Shown here: one piece after another, positions 6,446 through 13,252 of the stretch
Layout of the letters: each line of letters starts with the position of its first letter
Numbering within the stretch: position 1 is the stretch's first letter
NCBI GenBank assembly: GCA_945870115.1
Contig: CAMBRH010000032.1
Span: 1 to 17,159, forward strand
DNA from: Chitinophaga pinensis
Lineage (GTDB): Bacteria > Bacteroidota > Bacteroidia > Flavobacteriales_D > Crocinitomicaceae
Reading direction: 5' to 3'
DNA: 17,159 nt
The notes under the pieces: generated by a model
The model's database searches: none
Told to the model about the DNA's origin: nothing
The model's input: only the letters and a program-made list of their open reading frames with translations
Translations under genes and position numbers: made by a program

Positions 6446-9118
6446 TTAAAAAAATTCTGAATAAAAATCTTCAAATTCAGTTAGTTTTTGAGATTCGAAT
6501 AATAATTTTAAATTATCCTGTGAGATTGCGTACATTTTCGATTCATGCAAACTTTGAACATTCTTTTTTGTTTTCTTAAAAGTACGCATATATTCAGCGG
6601 CTTTTGTCTCAGTAAAATCTTTGATAACTATCACATTTTGATCTTTCCCAAAAATTTTGGATGATACATTTAATTTATTTTTACTGTATAATTCTTTGTT
6701 AAAATCAACCACTTTGGTTTTAGCTTGTGCATTAATTTCTCCTTTTTCCAAAAAAATGATCACCCAATAATCAGCATTTTCATCATAAGAATAAATTGAT
6801 TTTTTTTCAAAATTGGATTCTACAAAAGCTGAATAACCCTTTTCTATAATTTCAATCAATTCCTTTGCCTTTTTTTCTTCGTTTGTTCCAGGATATTCTG
6901 CAATAACTTCTCTCAAAGGTGGAATCATTTTGTTTTTATTATCAGTTGATTGACCAACAGACATAGCTCTTAAAAGCATGTATTTTGAGCGATAAGGATT
7001 TGCTTTTTCATTCTCAATGATTACTTCAGAACTTGAAATAACCAATGAATACAAGCCACGATTGTATCGATCTAATACTTTTAAATAATCATTTTCAGCC
7101 AGTTGCTCAAATTCTTTCTTTTTGATAAAATAATCTGGATCACGCAAGAAATTTGCAAAATCTGAATCTGGATAAGTAGCTAATATTTCGTTTTTGTAGG
7201 AATATGCTTTAACTGGATCAGCAACTTCATTCATTTTATATAATTGAAACAAAGCCAATAAATTATATTTGCTTTCAACTTTTCTTTCTAAAATTGACTC
7301 AAATTGTTTTGTTGCAAAAGCCAATTCATTCAATTGATCTTTGTAAATAATTCCAGCATCATATAAAGCTCCAACTAATTTTTCTTTAGAAATTGACATC
7401 AAAGAATCTGTAACAGGAAGGTTTGCTAAGAGTGATTCTGAAGTCAAACTATCTTCTTTTGGTTCTTCAATAACTACATCTGAAGTATCTGATTCGAGCA
7501 CTGTAAATGAAGCTACAGCAATTTTTTCACTTCTTCTCCAATCGTCTTCATTTTCCCTAGAGCCCCATTGTTTTCTGAAACTTTCTAAGCCTTCTGTCTT
7601 AATTTTTGAATTATTCCAAAAGAATTTTGTTGTTGATTGAGATTCACTTAAAATGGCTTGTTGAGCTTGAATTTCTTTCAAACGTATGGCCTCTTGTTCT
7701 GCTTTTCGTTTTTCGTCAGCTTTAATTTTCAAAACTAAATTATCCGCAAAACGAGTTCTATCTTCTTCAGACATACCAGCAATTTTCTGAACACTATCTT
7801 CATAAACAGCAGTTTCAACTGCAACCACCAAATCTTTTAATTTCAGCGCTTTATTTCTAATTCCATCAGCATTTGGATAGGTGTCTGGAAGCACTTTTGC
7901 ACAAGAATCATAATATTTTTGAGCAACTACATAATTTCTATCAGTAAAGCTTAAATCACCTAACTTTTCATAACTCATTGCTTTTTGACGGGTATTTTTT
8001 GTTGAAAAAAGAATCGATTTATGTGTCAATTCAATTCCTTTATTTTTTTCGCCTTCTTTAAAAGCAATGTCGCCCAAAGCAAAATAAATTTGATCTTTAA
8101 ACTCAACATTTTTTTCATCTCGAAGCATTTTTTCTAAATCTTTTTTGATTTTAGAATCTCCTCCCATTATGGCCCGATTGATTCGAGCATTAAAATTCAT
8201 GTCAAAAGGAGCATTGTACTTTAAAACTTTACCATAATGATATTTTGCTTTTTCATTATTGTTTTTGGCAGAATTAAGTTGCGCTAAAATAAAATGAACC
8301 CTTGCTTTCTCTGCTGATTTTTTACAAAATTCCAAAGATTTTTCCAAATCAATTATTGCTTGATCAAAATCTTCTTGTTTAATTGCCAAATCAGCTTTTG
8401 TAGTTTCAAAAAGAAAACGATACTTTTTAGGAAATTCCGCTTTTTCTTCTGGTTCATCCTTCGATTTAGATTTACTCTTAGATTTAGATTTTTTCTTTTT
8501 TGTGCCTTTTTTGGCAGACGTTTTATCTTTGCCAGAAGATTTTGAACCCGATTGATTTTCTAATTCTTCAATTTCTTTATCTAAGTTCTTTAAAATTAAG
8601 GACGCCTCAGTATAATTTTTTGTTTCAATGTTTGTTTTTGCCAACCAAATTGCGGCCGTATAGTTATTGGTATTATTCTTGAAAAATTTGTTGATATAAG
8701 TAAAATTCTTTTCAGCCAATTCGTAATCTCTTCTGTAATAATTAGAGACACCAATTGTTAGCCAGTTTTCATCAATCCAAGGATTGTATTCCGCACGTTT
8801 TTTCGAAACTTCAGAAACTGTTGGCATCGCGTGTTTTGAAATCACTTTTGTACACTTTGAAATAGCTGTATCAATAGCTGGGTACATTCCTTTTACTTCA
8901 TCTTCATTCGGCAAAGGATTAATTGGTAAGAGGGAATAATAATCTTCCGTTCTAGTATCTTTGAAGGTTCCAACCGAAAGCTTAATCAGTTCATTTGCAT
9001 TGAAATAACCATTATAATGGGCATTCATTCCATGATAAGAACGATTTATAAGGGTATTCTTTTCAGTTGAGCAAGATAAGATGAAAAAAAATATAATTAG
9101 AAGTGATAAGAATTTCAT
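6446..9118 (-). CDS. sprE: SprE/PorW-like lipoprotein of gliding motility and type IX secretion
   Basis: From the ATG at 9118 the protein has 890 residues. It begins with a lipoprotein signal, MKFLSLLIIFFFILSC, where Cys16 would be lipidated. The following segment (RSYHGMNAHYNGYFNANEL) and the helical-repeat architecture match SprE of Flavobacterium johnsoniae (PorW in Porphyromonas), which is needed for gliding and for type IX secretion. TPR-like helical pairs occur around residues 120-190, 230-300 and 350-420. Residues about 190-230 are a lysine-rich linker with SK dipeptide repeats. An upstream GTG at 9151 would extend the frame by 11 residues, but it overlaps the predicted -7 box and would bury the lipobox, so I reject it. 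It starts a tight operon with atpZ and a small membrane protein. Confidence 0.83.
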   Translation of the reverse strand: MKFLSLLIIFFFILSCSTEKNTLINRSYHGMNAHYNGYFNANELIKLSVGTFKDTRTEDYYSLLPINPLPNEDEVKGMYPAIDTAISKCTKVISKHAMPTVSEVSKKRAEYNPWIDENWLTIGVSNYYRRDYELAEKNFTYINKFFKNNTNNYTAAIWLAKTNIETKNYTEASLILKNLDKEIEELENQSGSKSSGKDKTSAKKGTKKKKSKSKSKSKSKDEPEEKAEFPKKYRFLFETTKADLAIKQEDFDQAIIDLEKSLEFCKKSAEKARVHFILAQLNSAKNNNEKAKYHYGKVLKYNAPFDMNFNARINRAIMGGDSKIKKDLEKMLRDEKNVEFKDQIYFALGDIAFKEGEKNKGIELTHKSILFSTKNTRQKAMSYEKLGDLSFTDRNYVVAQKYYDSCAKVLPDTYPNADGIRNKALKLKDLVVAVETAVYEDSVQKIAGMSEEDRTRFADNLVLKIKADEKRKAEQEAIRLKEIQAQQAILSESQSTTKFFWNNSKIKTEGLESFRKQWGSRENEDDWRRSEKIAVASFTVLESDTSDVVIEEPKEDSLTSESLLANLPVTDSLMSISKEKLVGALYDAGIIYKDQLNELAFATKQFESILERKVESKYNLLALFQLYKMNEVADPVKAYSYKNEILATYPDSDFANFLRDPDYFIKKKEFEQLAENDYLKVLDRYNRGLYSLVISSSEVIIENEKANPYRSKYMLLRAMSVGQSTDNKNKMIPPLREVIAEYPGTNEEKKAKELIEIIEKGYSAFVESNFEKKSIYSYDENADYWVIIFLEKGEINAQAKTKVVDFNKELYSKNKLNVSSKIFGKDQNVIVIKDFTETKAAEYMRTFKKTKKNVQSLHESKMYAISQDNLKLLFESQKLTEFEDFYSEFF

Positions 9119-9150
9119 GTAAAATTTTAAACTAAATAACGGCAAAAGCA

Positions 9151-9158
9151 CAAATTTA
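9151..9158 (-). promoter_or_regulatory. -7 promoter box (TAnnTTTG) for sprE operon
   Basis: The minus strand reads TAAATTTG, a full match, 32 nt upstream of the ATG at 9118. It supports the shorter sprE start, because a transcript beginning just downstream of the box would not contain the GTG at 9151. Confidence 0.5.
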
Positions 9159-9189
9159 TTGTAAATATTTGATAAAAAATAATTTAAAA

Positions 9190-9738
9190 CTACTTTTTTA
9201 TGTCGATATCTCTTTTATTTATTAAGGTAAATTTTAGAGCGATAAAAAATTTATTATAATTTTCAAAATTTGAGACCTGAGAATAAAAAGTATATCCAGT
9301 TTGCAGGTGAAATTGCGTAAGACGAAAACCAATCACGGGAGCAAAACCAACTCTTGAAGCATCAAAATTTGTTCTATGAGATAAAATTGCTCCATAAGTT
9401 AAACCTAATCGAGATTGTTGATACCAATAAGCAGCATCAAATCCCATTACATTCTCTTTAAAATCATAATTTACTCCAAAACGAAGACCGTGAATTTTTG
9501 GATGAGTCAATTTTACCCTTTTTAGTTGTAATTCTCCTCCAAATTCAATTAAATTATACTTCCCTTTTTGAAAACCTATGTATGGTCCACTTTTTTGCGT
9601 TTTTATTGTTGGTAATTCGATTTTTCTGGCGGAGAAAAGATTTTCAATATTTTGAGCTTTGACTTGATTAAAGAGACAAATAATCCCTAAAAAAGTAAAA
9701 ATTATAGTTTTATTTCTTTTTATTGATATTTTTCTCAT
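9190..9738 (-). CDS. Exported protein, probable small outer-membrane beta-barrel, function unknown
   Basis: A 182-residue protein that I do not recognise. Residues 1-28 form a Sec signal peptide with a basic start (MRKISIKRNK), a hydrophobic core (IIFTFLGIICLF) and a VKA cleavage site before Gln29. The mature part alternates polar and aromatic residues (GPYIGFQKGKY, LRFGVNYDF, AAYWYQQSRLGLTYG, FRLTQFHLQTGYTFYSQ), the pattern of short amphipathic strands, so an outer-membrane barrel of about eight strands is likely. No catalytic motif is seen. It lies between cvpA (75 nt upstream) and sprE (71 nt downstream), with its own -7 box. Proximity to sprE invites, but does not prove, an envelope or secretion role. 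Confidence 0.65.
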   Translation of the reverse strand: MRKISIKRNKTIIFTFLGIICLFNQVKAQNIENLFSARKIELPTIKTQKSGPYIGFQKGKYNLIEFGGELQLKRVKLTHPKIHGLRFGVNYDFKENVMGFDAAYWYQQSRLGLTYGAILSHRTNFDASRVGFAPVIGFRLTQFHLQTGYTFYSQVSNFENYNKFFIALKFTLINKRDIDIKK

Positions 9739-9768
9739 ATTCTATCTTATTAATGTAAACCCTTTTTT

Positions 9769-9776
9769 CAAAATTA
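9769..9776 (-). promoter_or_regulatory. -7 promoter box (TAnnTTTG) for the exported barrel protein
   Basis: The minus strand reads TAATTTTG, a full match, 31 nt before the start codon at 9738 and within the 75 nt gap after cvpA. No -33 match is evident. Confidence 0.4.
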
Positions 9777-9813
9777 ATTCAAAACTGCACTGGCGTTTGT
9801 TTAATCATCCGTT

Positions 9814-10440
9814 TTACGGCTTCTCATATTTCTGATAAATTTCATTTAGTTCAATTACATCTTTTGCGTCAATCCCCAAACTATCCGCAATCTCCTTTGC
9901 TCTAATAACTTGATCTACCGTTAAAGTTACATCTGAACTGTCTGATTCTTGAAAAAAAGAACTTCCTTTGAATCCTGGAATTGTTGTTTTTGACAATTTC
10001 AACATGGGATTGTATAACAAAGAAGCATTTTTCGTTTCCAAAGGTATGAATTTATTAGATTTATCGTAAGAACTTAACAATAATAAAACAACGCTCACGA
10101 TGTAACTTCCCTTTAAAAGAGCAAAAATTACTCCGGCAATCTTATTGAAAGGCGAAAGCATAGCAAATTTAACAATTTTCTCTAAAGCTTTTCCTGCAAA
10201 ATATACCATTGCTCCTACTCCCAAAAAAGTAAGTGTAAATGAAACTGTTGGTAAATAAGTTGAATCCCAAGAAAAAGTTTTTTTCAACCAAGAGGAAATT
10301 GACTCTGAAAAATGTATTCCAGCATAAAGTCCAACGACCAAAGCCAAAAGAGTAAAAACTTCAATGATAAAGCCTTTTTTGAAACCAATCCAAGCTGCAT
10401 AAGCAAGTGGAATCAATATAATAATGTCTAGAAAATTCAC
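9814..10440 (-). CDS. cvpA: CvpA family membrane protein
   Basis: A 208-residue inner-membrane protein with four predicted helices (about 3-20, 26-45, 65-84 and 100-123) followed by a polar cytosolic or periplasmic tail of about 80 residues. The N-terminus, MNFLDIIILIPLAYAAWIGFKKGFI, is the classical CvpA signature: an acidic residue in helix 1 followed by a GxxxG-type turn. The AGVIFALLKG segment before helix 4 is also typical. CvpA was named for colicin V production in E. coli and is linked to envelope and bile-salt stress; its biochemical activity is not settled. The start codon follows a TAACTTTA box with almost no leader. The fic stop lies 81 nt upstream. Confidence 0.87.
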   Translation of the reverse strand: MNFLDIIILIPLAYAAWIGFKKGFIIEVFTLLALVVGLYAGIHFSESISSWLKKTFSWDSTYLPTVSFTLTFLGVGAMVYFAGKALEKIVKFAMLSPFNKIAGVIFALLKGSYIVSVVLLLLSSYDKSNKFIPLETKNASLLYNPMLKLSKTTIPGFKGSSFFQESDSSDVTLTVDQVIRAKEIADSLGIDAKDVIELNEIYQKYEKP

Positions 10441-10444
10441 AAAG

Positions 10445-10452
10445 TAAAGTTA
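10445..10452 (-). promoter_or_regulatory. Possible -7 box (TAACTTTA) for cvpA
   Basis: One mismatch to TAnnTTTG, ending 4 nt before the cvpA start, so the transcript would be nearly leaderless. The same octamer lies upstream of pyrH (13984-13991). The call is weak because no -33 box is visible at the usual distance. Confidence 0.25.
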
Positions 10453-10491
10453 GAATCAATTTTTTGTATAATTTTTAGCTTTGTATTATTT

Positions 10492-10501
10492 TGTACACGT
10501 T
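10492..10501 (-). promoter_or_regulatory. Outlying copy of the fic-upstream motif (AACGTGTACA)
   Basis: The minus strand reads AACGTGTACA, identical over 10 nt to the array copy at 11768-11777 but inverted relative to it. It resembles AACGTGTCCA at the fic start codon (11627-11636). It lies 20 nt beyond the fic stop and about 50 nt upstream of the cvpA start. By base composition a 10 nt match of this kind is unlikely by chance in a window this size, but not impossible. Confidence 0.4.
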
Positions 10502-10521
10502 GTTTTGTTGAAAGTATTTTT

Positions 10522-11637
10522 TTATCCCAAAATCCGAATCAAATCATTATTCACAAAATAAACTTCTCTCCCATCAACTTTTGTAGATAAAACTCCATAT
10601 TCAACAAGTTTTGACATGTAATTTGTTACTGTTGTTCGACTTTTGGCATTTGTCATTTTTCCAATCAAACTTTGCTTTACATAAGGTTGAGAAAATAAGG
10701 CTTGATTTAACTCCAAAGAATACCATTTTAATTTCGGTTTTACATATTCAAAAGTTGCATCCATTTGACTCAAAATTTCATCAATTTTTGTATTCGTATG
10801 TTTTGAAGTTTCGTCAACAGCATTTAACATGAATAAAACCCATGATTTCCAATCTTGACGCTGAGTTACGCCAGAAAGCAAATGATAATAATCATCTTTG
10901 TTTTCGATTATGTATTTACTCAAATATAAAACTGGATGAGATAACAAATTTTGTTCAATAAGATAAAGTAAATTTAAAATTCTGCCAGTTCTCCCATTTC
11001 CGTCAATAAAAGGGTGAATTGCTTCAAATTGATAATGGGCAATTGTCATTTTTAAAAGTGGATCTAATCCATTTTGGTCACTCATAAACTCTAATAAATT
11101 ATCCATTTTTTCATCAATAATTCCTGCTCCTCTTGGCGGTGTATAAACAGTTTCGCCAGATCTAAAATCGCTATTACCTCTTTTTATGATTACTTGAGAT
11201 TGTGGTGAACGAAATCCTTGATTTGTTTGTTTTATTTTTTGAAATATGCTAACAATTGTACTTTTATCGATGAACTTTTGTTCCATCAACTTATTATATC
11301 CGCTCCAAAGTGCTTCTCGATAAAAAAGAACTTCTTTTGTGGCAGGATTTGCAGTTTCTTCATTTACTGTATCTGAAATTGCTTTGTAAAGTTCGTCTGC
11401 TGTTGTGAAAATATTTTCAATAGCTGATGATGATTGGGCTTCTTGTAAAGCAATCGTATTTACTAACATCGAAGGATTTGGAATTCTAAATACATTTTTA
11501 TTTAATTCTGCTAAAGATCTTGATGCTAAACCCCATTTTAATAAAATTTCAGTATCAAGAAATTCTTTCAATGGTGGAAGTTTTGGCAATTCATTGTATG
11601 GAATTTTTCTATCAAACATATAATTAAACGTGTCCAT
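10522..11637 (-). CDS. Fic-domain protein adenylyltransferase, class II, with C-terminal winged helix
   Basis: From the ATG at 11637 the protein has 371 residues, close to the 372 of Shewanella SoFic. It contains the complete Fic motif HPFIDGNGRTGR at 208-219, with catalytic His208 and phosphate-binding Asn214/Arg216/Arg219, so an active AMP-transferase is expected. SSAIEN at 70-75 is the (S/T)xxxE(G/N) autoinhibitory motif; its N-terminal place defines class II. TPPRGAG at 166-172 is the flap that docks target proteins. Residues about 315-362 form a winged helix-turn-helix (IGKMTNAKSRTTVTNYMSKL, then a GREVYF wing). An upstream GTG-like extension of 19 residues is rejected because the predicted promoter would not cover it. 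No Fic-cognate antitoxin gene adjoins, consistent with an internal inhibitor. The target is unknown. An unusual repeat array precedes it. Confidence 0.9.
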   Translation of the reverse strand: MDTFNYMFDRKIPYNELPKLPPLKEFLDTEILLKWGLASRSLAELNKNVFRIPNPSMLVNTIALQEAQSSSAIENIFTTADELYKAISDTVNEETANPATKEVLFYREALWSGYNKLMEQKFIDKSTIVSIFQKIKQTNQGFRSPQSQVIIKRGNSDFRSGETVYTPPRGAGIIDEKMDNLLEFMSDQNGLDPLLKMTIAHYQFEAIHPFIDGNGRTGRILNLLYLIEQNLLSHPVLYLSKYIIENKDDYYHLLSGVTQRQDWKSWVLFMLNAVDETSKHTNTKIDEILSQMDATFEYVKPKLKWYSLELNQALFSQPYVKQSLIGKMTNAKSRTTVTNYMSKLVEYGVLSTKVDGREVYFVNNDLIRILG

Positions 11638-11663
11638 TTTTAGTTTATAATTTGAACACATTG

Positions 11664-11695
11664 CAAATATATGTTCATTTTTTGAATAAAACAAA
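11664..11695 (-). promoter_or_regulatory. Predicted fic promoter embedded in the repeat array
   Basis: The minus strand has TATATTTG (11664-11671), a full TAnnTTTG match, and TTTG at 11692-11695 about 20 nt upstream as a -33 candidate. Transcription would begin near 11658, giving a leader of about 20 nt before the ATG at 11637. Array copies lie at the start site (11653-11661), between the two boxes (11672-11684) and directly upstream (11700-11713). It is the best two-box promoter in the window. Confidence 0.55.
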
Positions 11696-11734
11696 ATATA
11701 TGTTCAATTTTTTATCAAAAACTGAACATATATT
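11695..11734. repeat. Strong inverted repeat within array unit 2
   Basis: AATATATGTTCA (11695-11706) and TGAACATATATT (11723-11734) are perfect complements. After one mismatch, five T-A pairs extend the stem to a 4 nt loop around 11713-11716. It is the best-preserved plus/minus pair of the array and could be a dyad operator or a cruciform. Confidence 0.7.
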
Positions 11735-11889
11735 AAAAACATGTCCATTTTTTTAAATTAAAAAGATAACGTGTACAGTTTTTTGACTAAAATTGAACAC
11801 ATTATGAAAACATGTCCAGTTTTTGAAACTATATTGAATTCACGTCCAAATTTTAATTAAAAATTGAACACATAGTATAATTTTTCAGC

Positions 11890-12531
11890 TTAAACGCGAA
11901 CAATTTCATTGAAATTAATTGTGATAACGTTATTTTTAAATTCAAAACAATGTAAATCGACAAGAATTTCTTCTTTTGGATTGGTAATTTTTCCTTTTAC
12001 AAGATTTTTAGTTTTATCAAGAAGCAATAATTCAGTTTTAAAATCAATTAACTTCCGACCAGCTAATTTATAAAGTGTTTCTTTGAAAGACCAACAAGAA
12101 GTTAATTCCGAAATATTATCTAAATCAAACATCTCTTTTTCTTGTGAATTTAGAAATTTATGAAAAATTTTGGTGATTTTAGGTTTAATTTGTTCTATGT
12201 CAAAACCAACTTGAAAATCGGTATTGCAAGCAATTCCGACTAAATTTTGAGCATGACTAATGGAAATAAACGTATTTTCATTAGAATCAGAATGAATATA
12301 TGGAGCACCGTGTGACTCATATTTAATTTCTTGATATCCAAATAATTGATGCTTTAAAATTCTTGTAGCGATAAATTCTTTTTTGCGTTTATCACTCTTA
12401 AATTCAAGGTAACGTTCTAATTCAATTTCAGTCAAGGTATCTAAAAACTCTTGAGGATTAAAATTATCATCAAATTCCAGCAAATAAATTTTACTTGAAT
12501 TAACTTTAAACTCATGTAAGCAGTAATTCAT
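11890..12531 (-). CDS. 4'-phosphopantetheinyl transferase, Sfp type
   Basis: A 213-residue cytosolic enzyme that transfers phosphopantetheine from coenzyme A to a serine of acyl or peptidyl carrier proteins. Signature residues are visible: ISISHA at 89-94, GFDIE at 109-113 with Mg-binding Asp111 and Glu113, and WSFKETLYK at 147-155 with Glu151 and the two conserved Lys. The length fits the Sfp/Gsp/HetI class rather than the ~120-residue AcpS. The carrier-protein partner is not in the window, so fatty-acid ACP or a secondary-metabolite carrier are both possible. The gene lies between frr and fic on the same strand with 135 nt before it and the repeat array after it. I see no clear promoter box upstream. 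Confidence 0.9.
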   Translation of the reverse strand: MNYCLHEFKVNSSKIYLLEFDDNFNPQEFLDTLTEIELERYLEFKSDKRKKEFIATRILKHQLFGYQEIKYESHGAPYIHSDSNENTFISISHAQNLVGIACNTDFQVGFDIEQIKPKITKIFHKFLNSQEKEMFDLDNISELTSCWSFKETLYKLAGRKLIDFKTELLLLDKTKNLVKGKITNPKEEILVDLHCFEFKNNVITINFNEIVRV

Positions 12532-12557
12532 AATTTATTTGCTGGAATCAATTTATA

Positions 12558-12620
12558 CCGATTATGTTTTCAATATAGTCCAATCAGCCAAGGCTGAAAA
12601 CTATTTTCAAACTATATCGG
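12558..12620. terminator. Nested inverted repeats after frr, likely terminator
   Basis: The inner hairpin TCAGCC/GGCTGA (12584-12589 with 12592-12597, 2 nt loop) is enclosed by ATAGT/ACTAT (12575-12579, 12600-12604). Alternatively the longer arms ATATAGT/ACTATAT (12573-12579, 12611-12617) and CCGAT/ATCGG (12558-12562, 12616-12620) can enclose it. It lies about 50-110 nt after the frr stop on the minus strand. There is no clean T-tract, so the efficiency of termination is uncertain. Confidence 0.45.
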
Positions 12621-12666
12621 CATTTTACAAAACTTTGTTTAGACTATGATGTAAATGTGCTTAGTA

Positions 12667-13230
12667 TTATATCGTCATAATATCTTTTTCTTTCAATTCA
12701 ACTAATTCATCAACTTTTTTGATGAAATTATTGGTAATATTTTGAATTTGAATTTCAGAATCTTTAATCATATCTTCAGATAAACCATCAGCTTTTAGGC
12801 TTTTAATCATGTCAATTGCATCTTTACGGTTATTTCTAACCCCAACTTTCCCATGTTCTCCGTCAGCTTTTGCTTTTTTGCACATTTCTTTACGTCTTTC
12901 TTCTGTCAAAGCTGGAACGTTAATTAAAATAACTTCCCCATTATTTTGTGGAGCAAAACCTAAATTTGAATTGATGATTGCTTTTGCAATTTCTGGCAAC
13001 ATTGATCTTTCAAAGGCTTGAACAGTAAGTGTTCTTGCATCAGATGTCGAAACATTTGCAATTTGTTGCATTGGAACAAGTGAACCGTAATATTCAACCA
13101 TCACAGATTGAAGCATTGATGGTGTAGCTTTTCCAGCTCTAATTTTTTGTAATTCGTATTCTAAATGTCCTAAAACTTTAGTGTTTGTAGATTTTAATTC
13201 ATCATAAACCATTTGAACATCTTCAGTCAT
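12667..13230 (-). CDS. frr: Ribosome recycling factor
   Basis: A 187-residue protein that, with EF-G, splits the post-termination ribosome into subunits. The family's features are all present: IRAGKATP at 30-37, the hinge region around residues 100-112, VPALTEERRKE at 105-115, VRNNRKDA at 131-138, and a helical C-terminal arm ending in VDELVELKEKDIM. The length is standard (about 185). It starts 22 nt after the pyrH stop, the common pyrH-frr pair of bacteria. In many Bacteroidota rpsB and tsf are elsewhere or further upstream; here cysN lies upstream instead. Confidence 0.97.
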   Translation of the reverse strand: MTEDVQMVYDELKSTNTKVLGHLEYELQKIRAGKATPSMLQSVMVEYYGSLVPMQQIANVSTSDARTLTVQAFERSMLPEIAKAIINSNLGFAPQNNGEVILINVPALTEERRKEMCKKAKADGEHGKVGVRNNRKDAIDMIKSLKADGLSEDMIKDSEIQIQNITNNFIKKVDELVELKEKDIMTI

Positions 13231-13252
13231 AACTGTATTTTTTTAAAAATTC

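Larger units (their letters stand above)
11629..11873. repeat. Array of ~11 inverted/direct motif copies in 70-71 nt units upstream of fic
   Basis: The core is TGTYCA (or its complement TGRACA), usually followed by one base and four to six T. Plus-oriented cores begin at 11631, 11672, 11701, 11742, 11772, 11813 and 11843. Inverted cores begin at 11653, 11723, 11794 and 11865. The spacings repeat as 22, 19, 29-30 nt, so the region is 3.5 copies of a 70-71 nt unit (11631-11700, 11701-11771, 11772-11842, 11843-11873), each ordered plus, minus, plus. The units have diverged except at the cores and T-tracts, suggesting that the cores are under selection. The array fills the space from the fic start codon to 17 nt before the stop of the phosphopantetheinyl transferase gene. 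I read it as a set of protein-binding sites. Confidence 0.8.

Noticed and set aside
6211..6579. Plus-strand open frame of 122 codons opposite atpZ and the sprE end
   Set aside because: It spans two genes and their junction on the other strand, with no recognisable domain; the minus-strand genes explain the region.
8360..8682. Plus-strand open frames opposite sprE
   Set aside because: They are shadows of the lysine-rich SprE coding region, with phenylalanine/arginine-rich low-complexity products and no promoter.
9119..9151. Longer sprE start at GTG 9151
   Set aside because: It overlaps the predicted -7 box and would add 11 residues before a textbook lipoprotein signal.
11638..11694. Longer fic frame starting at 11694
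   Set aside because: The extension lies within the repeat array and upstream of the predicted transcription start; the shorter form matches the usual length of class II Fic proteins.
11629..11873. CRISPR array or plasmid-type iterons
   Set aside because: The repeats are too short and occur in both orientations, spacers are not unique segments of even size, and no cas or replication initiator gene is near.
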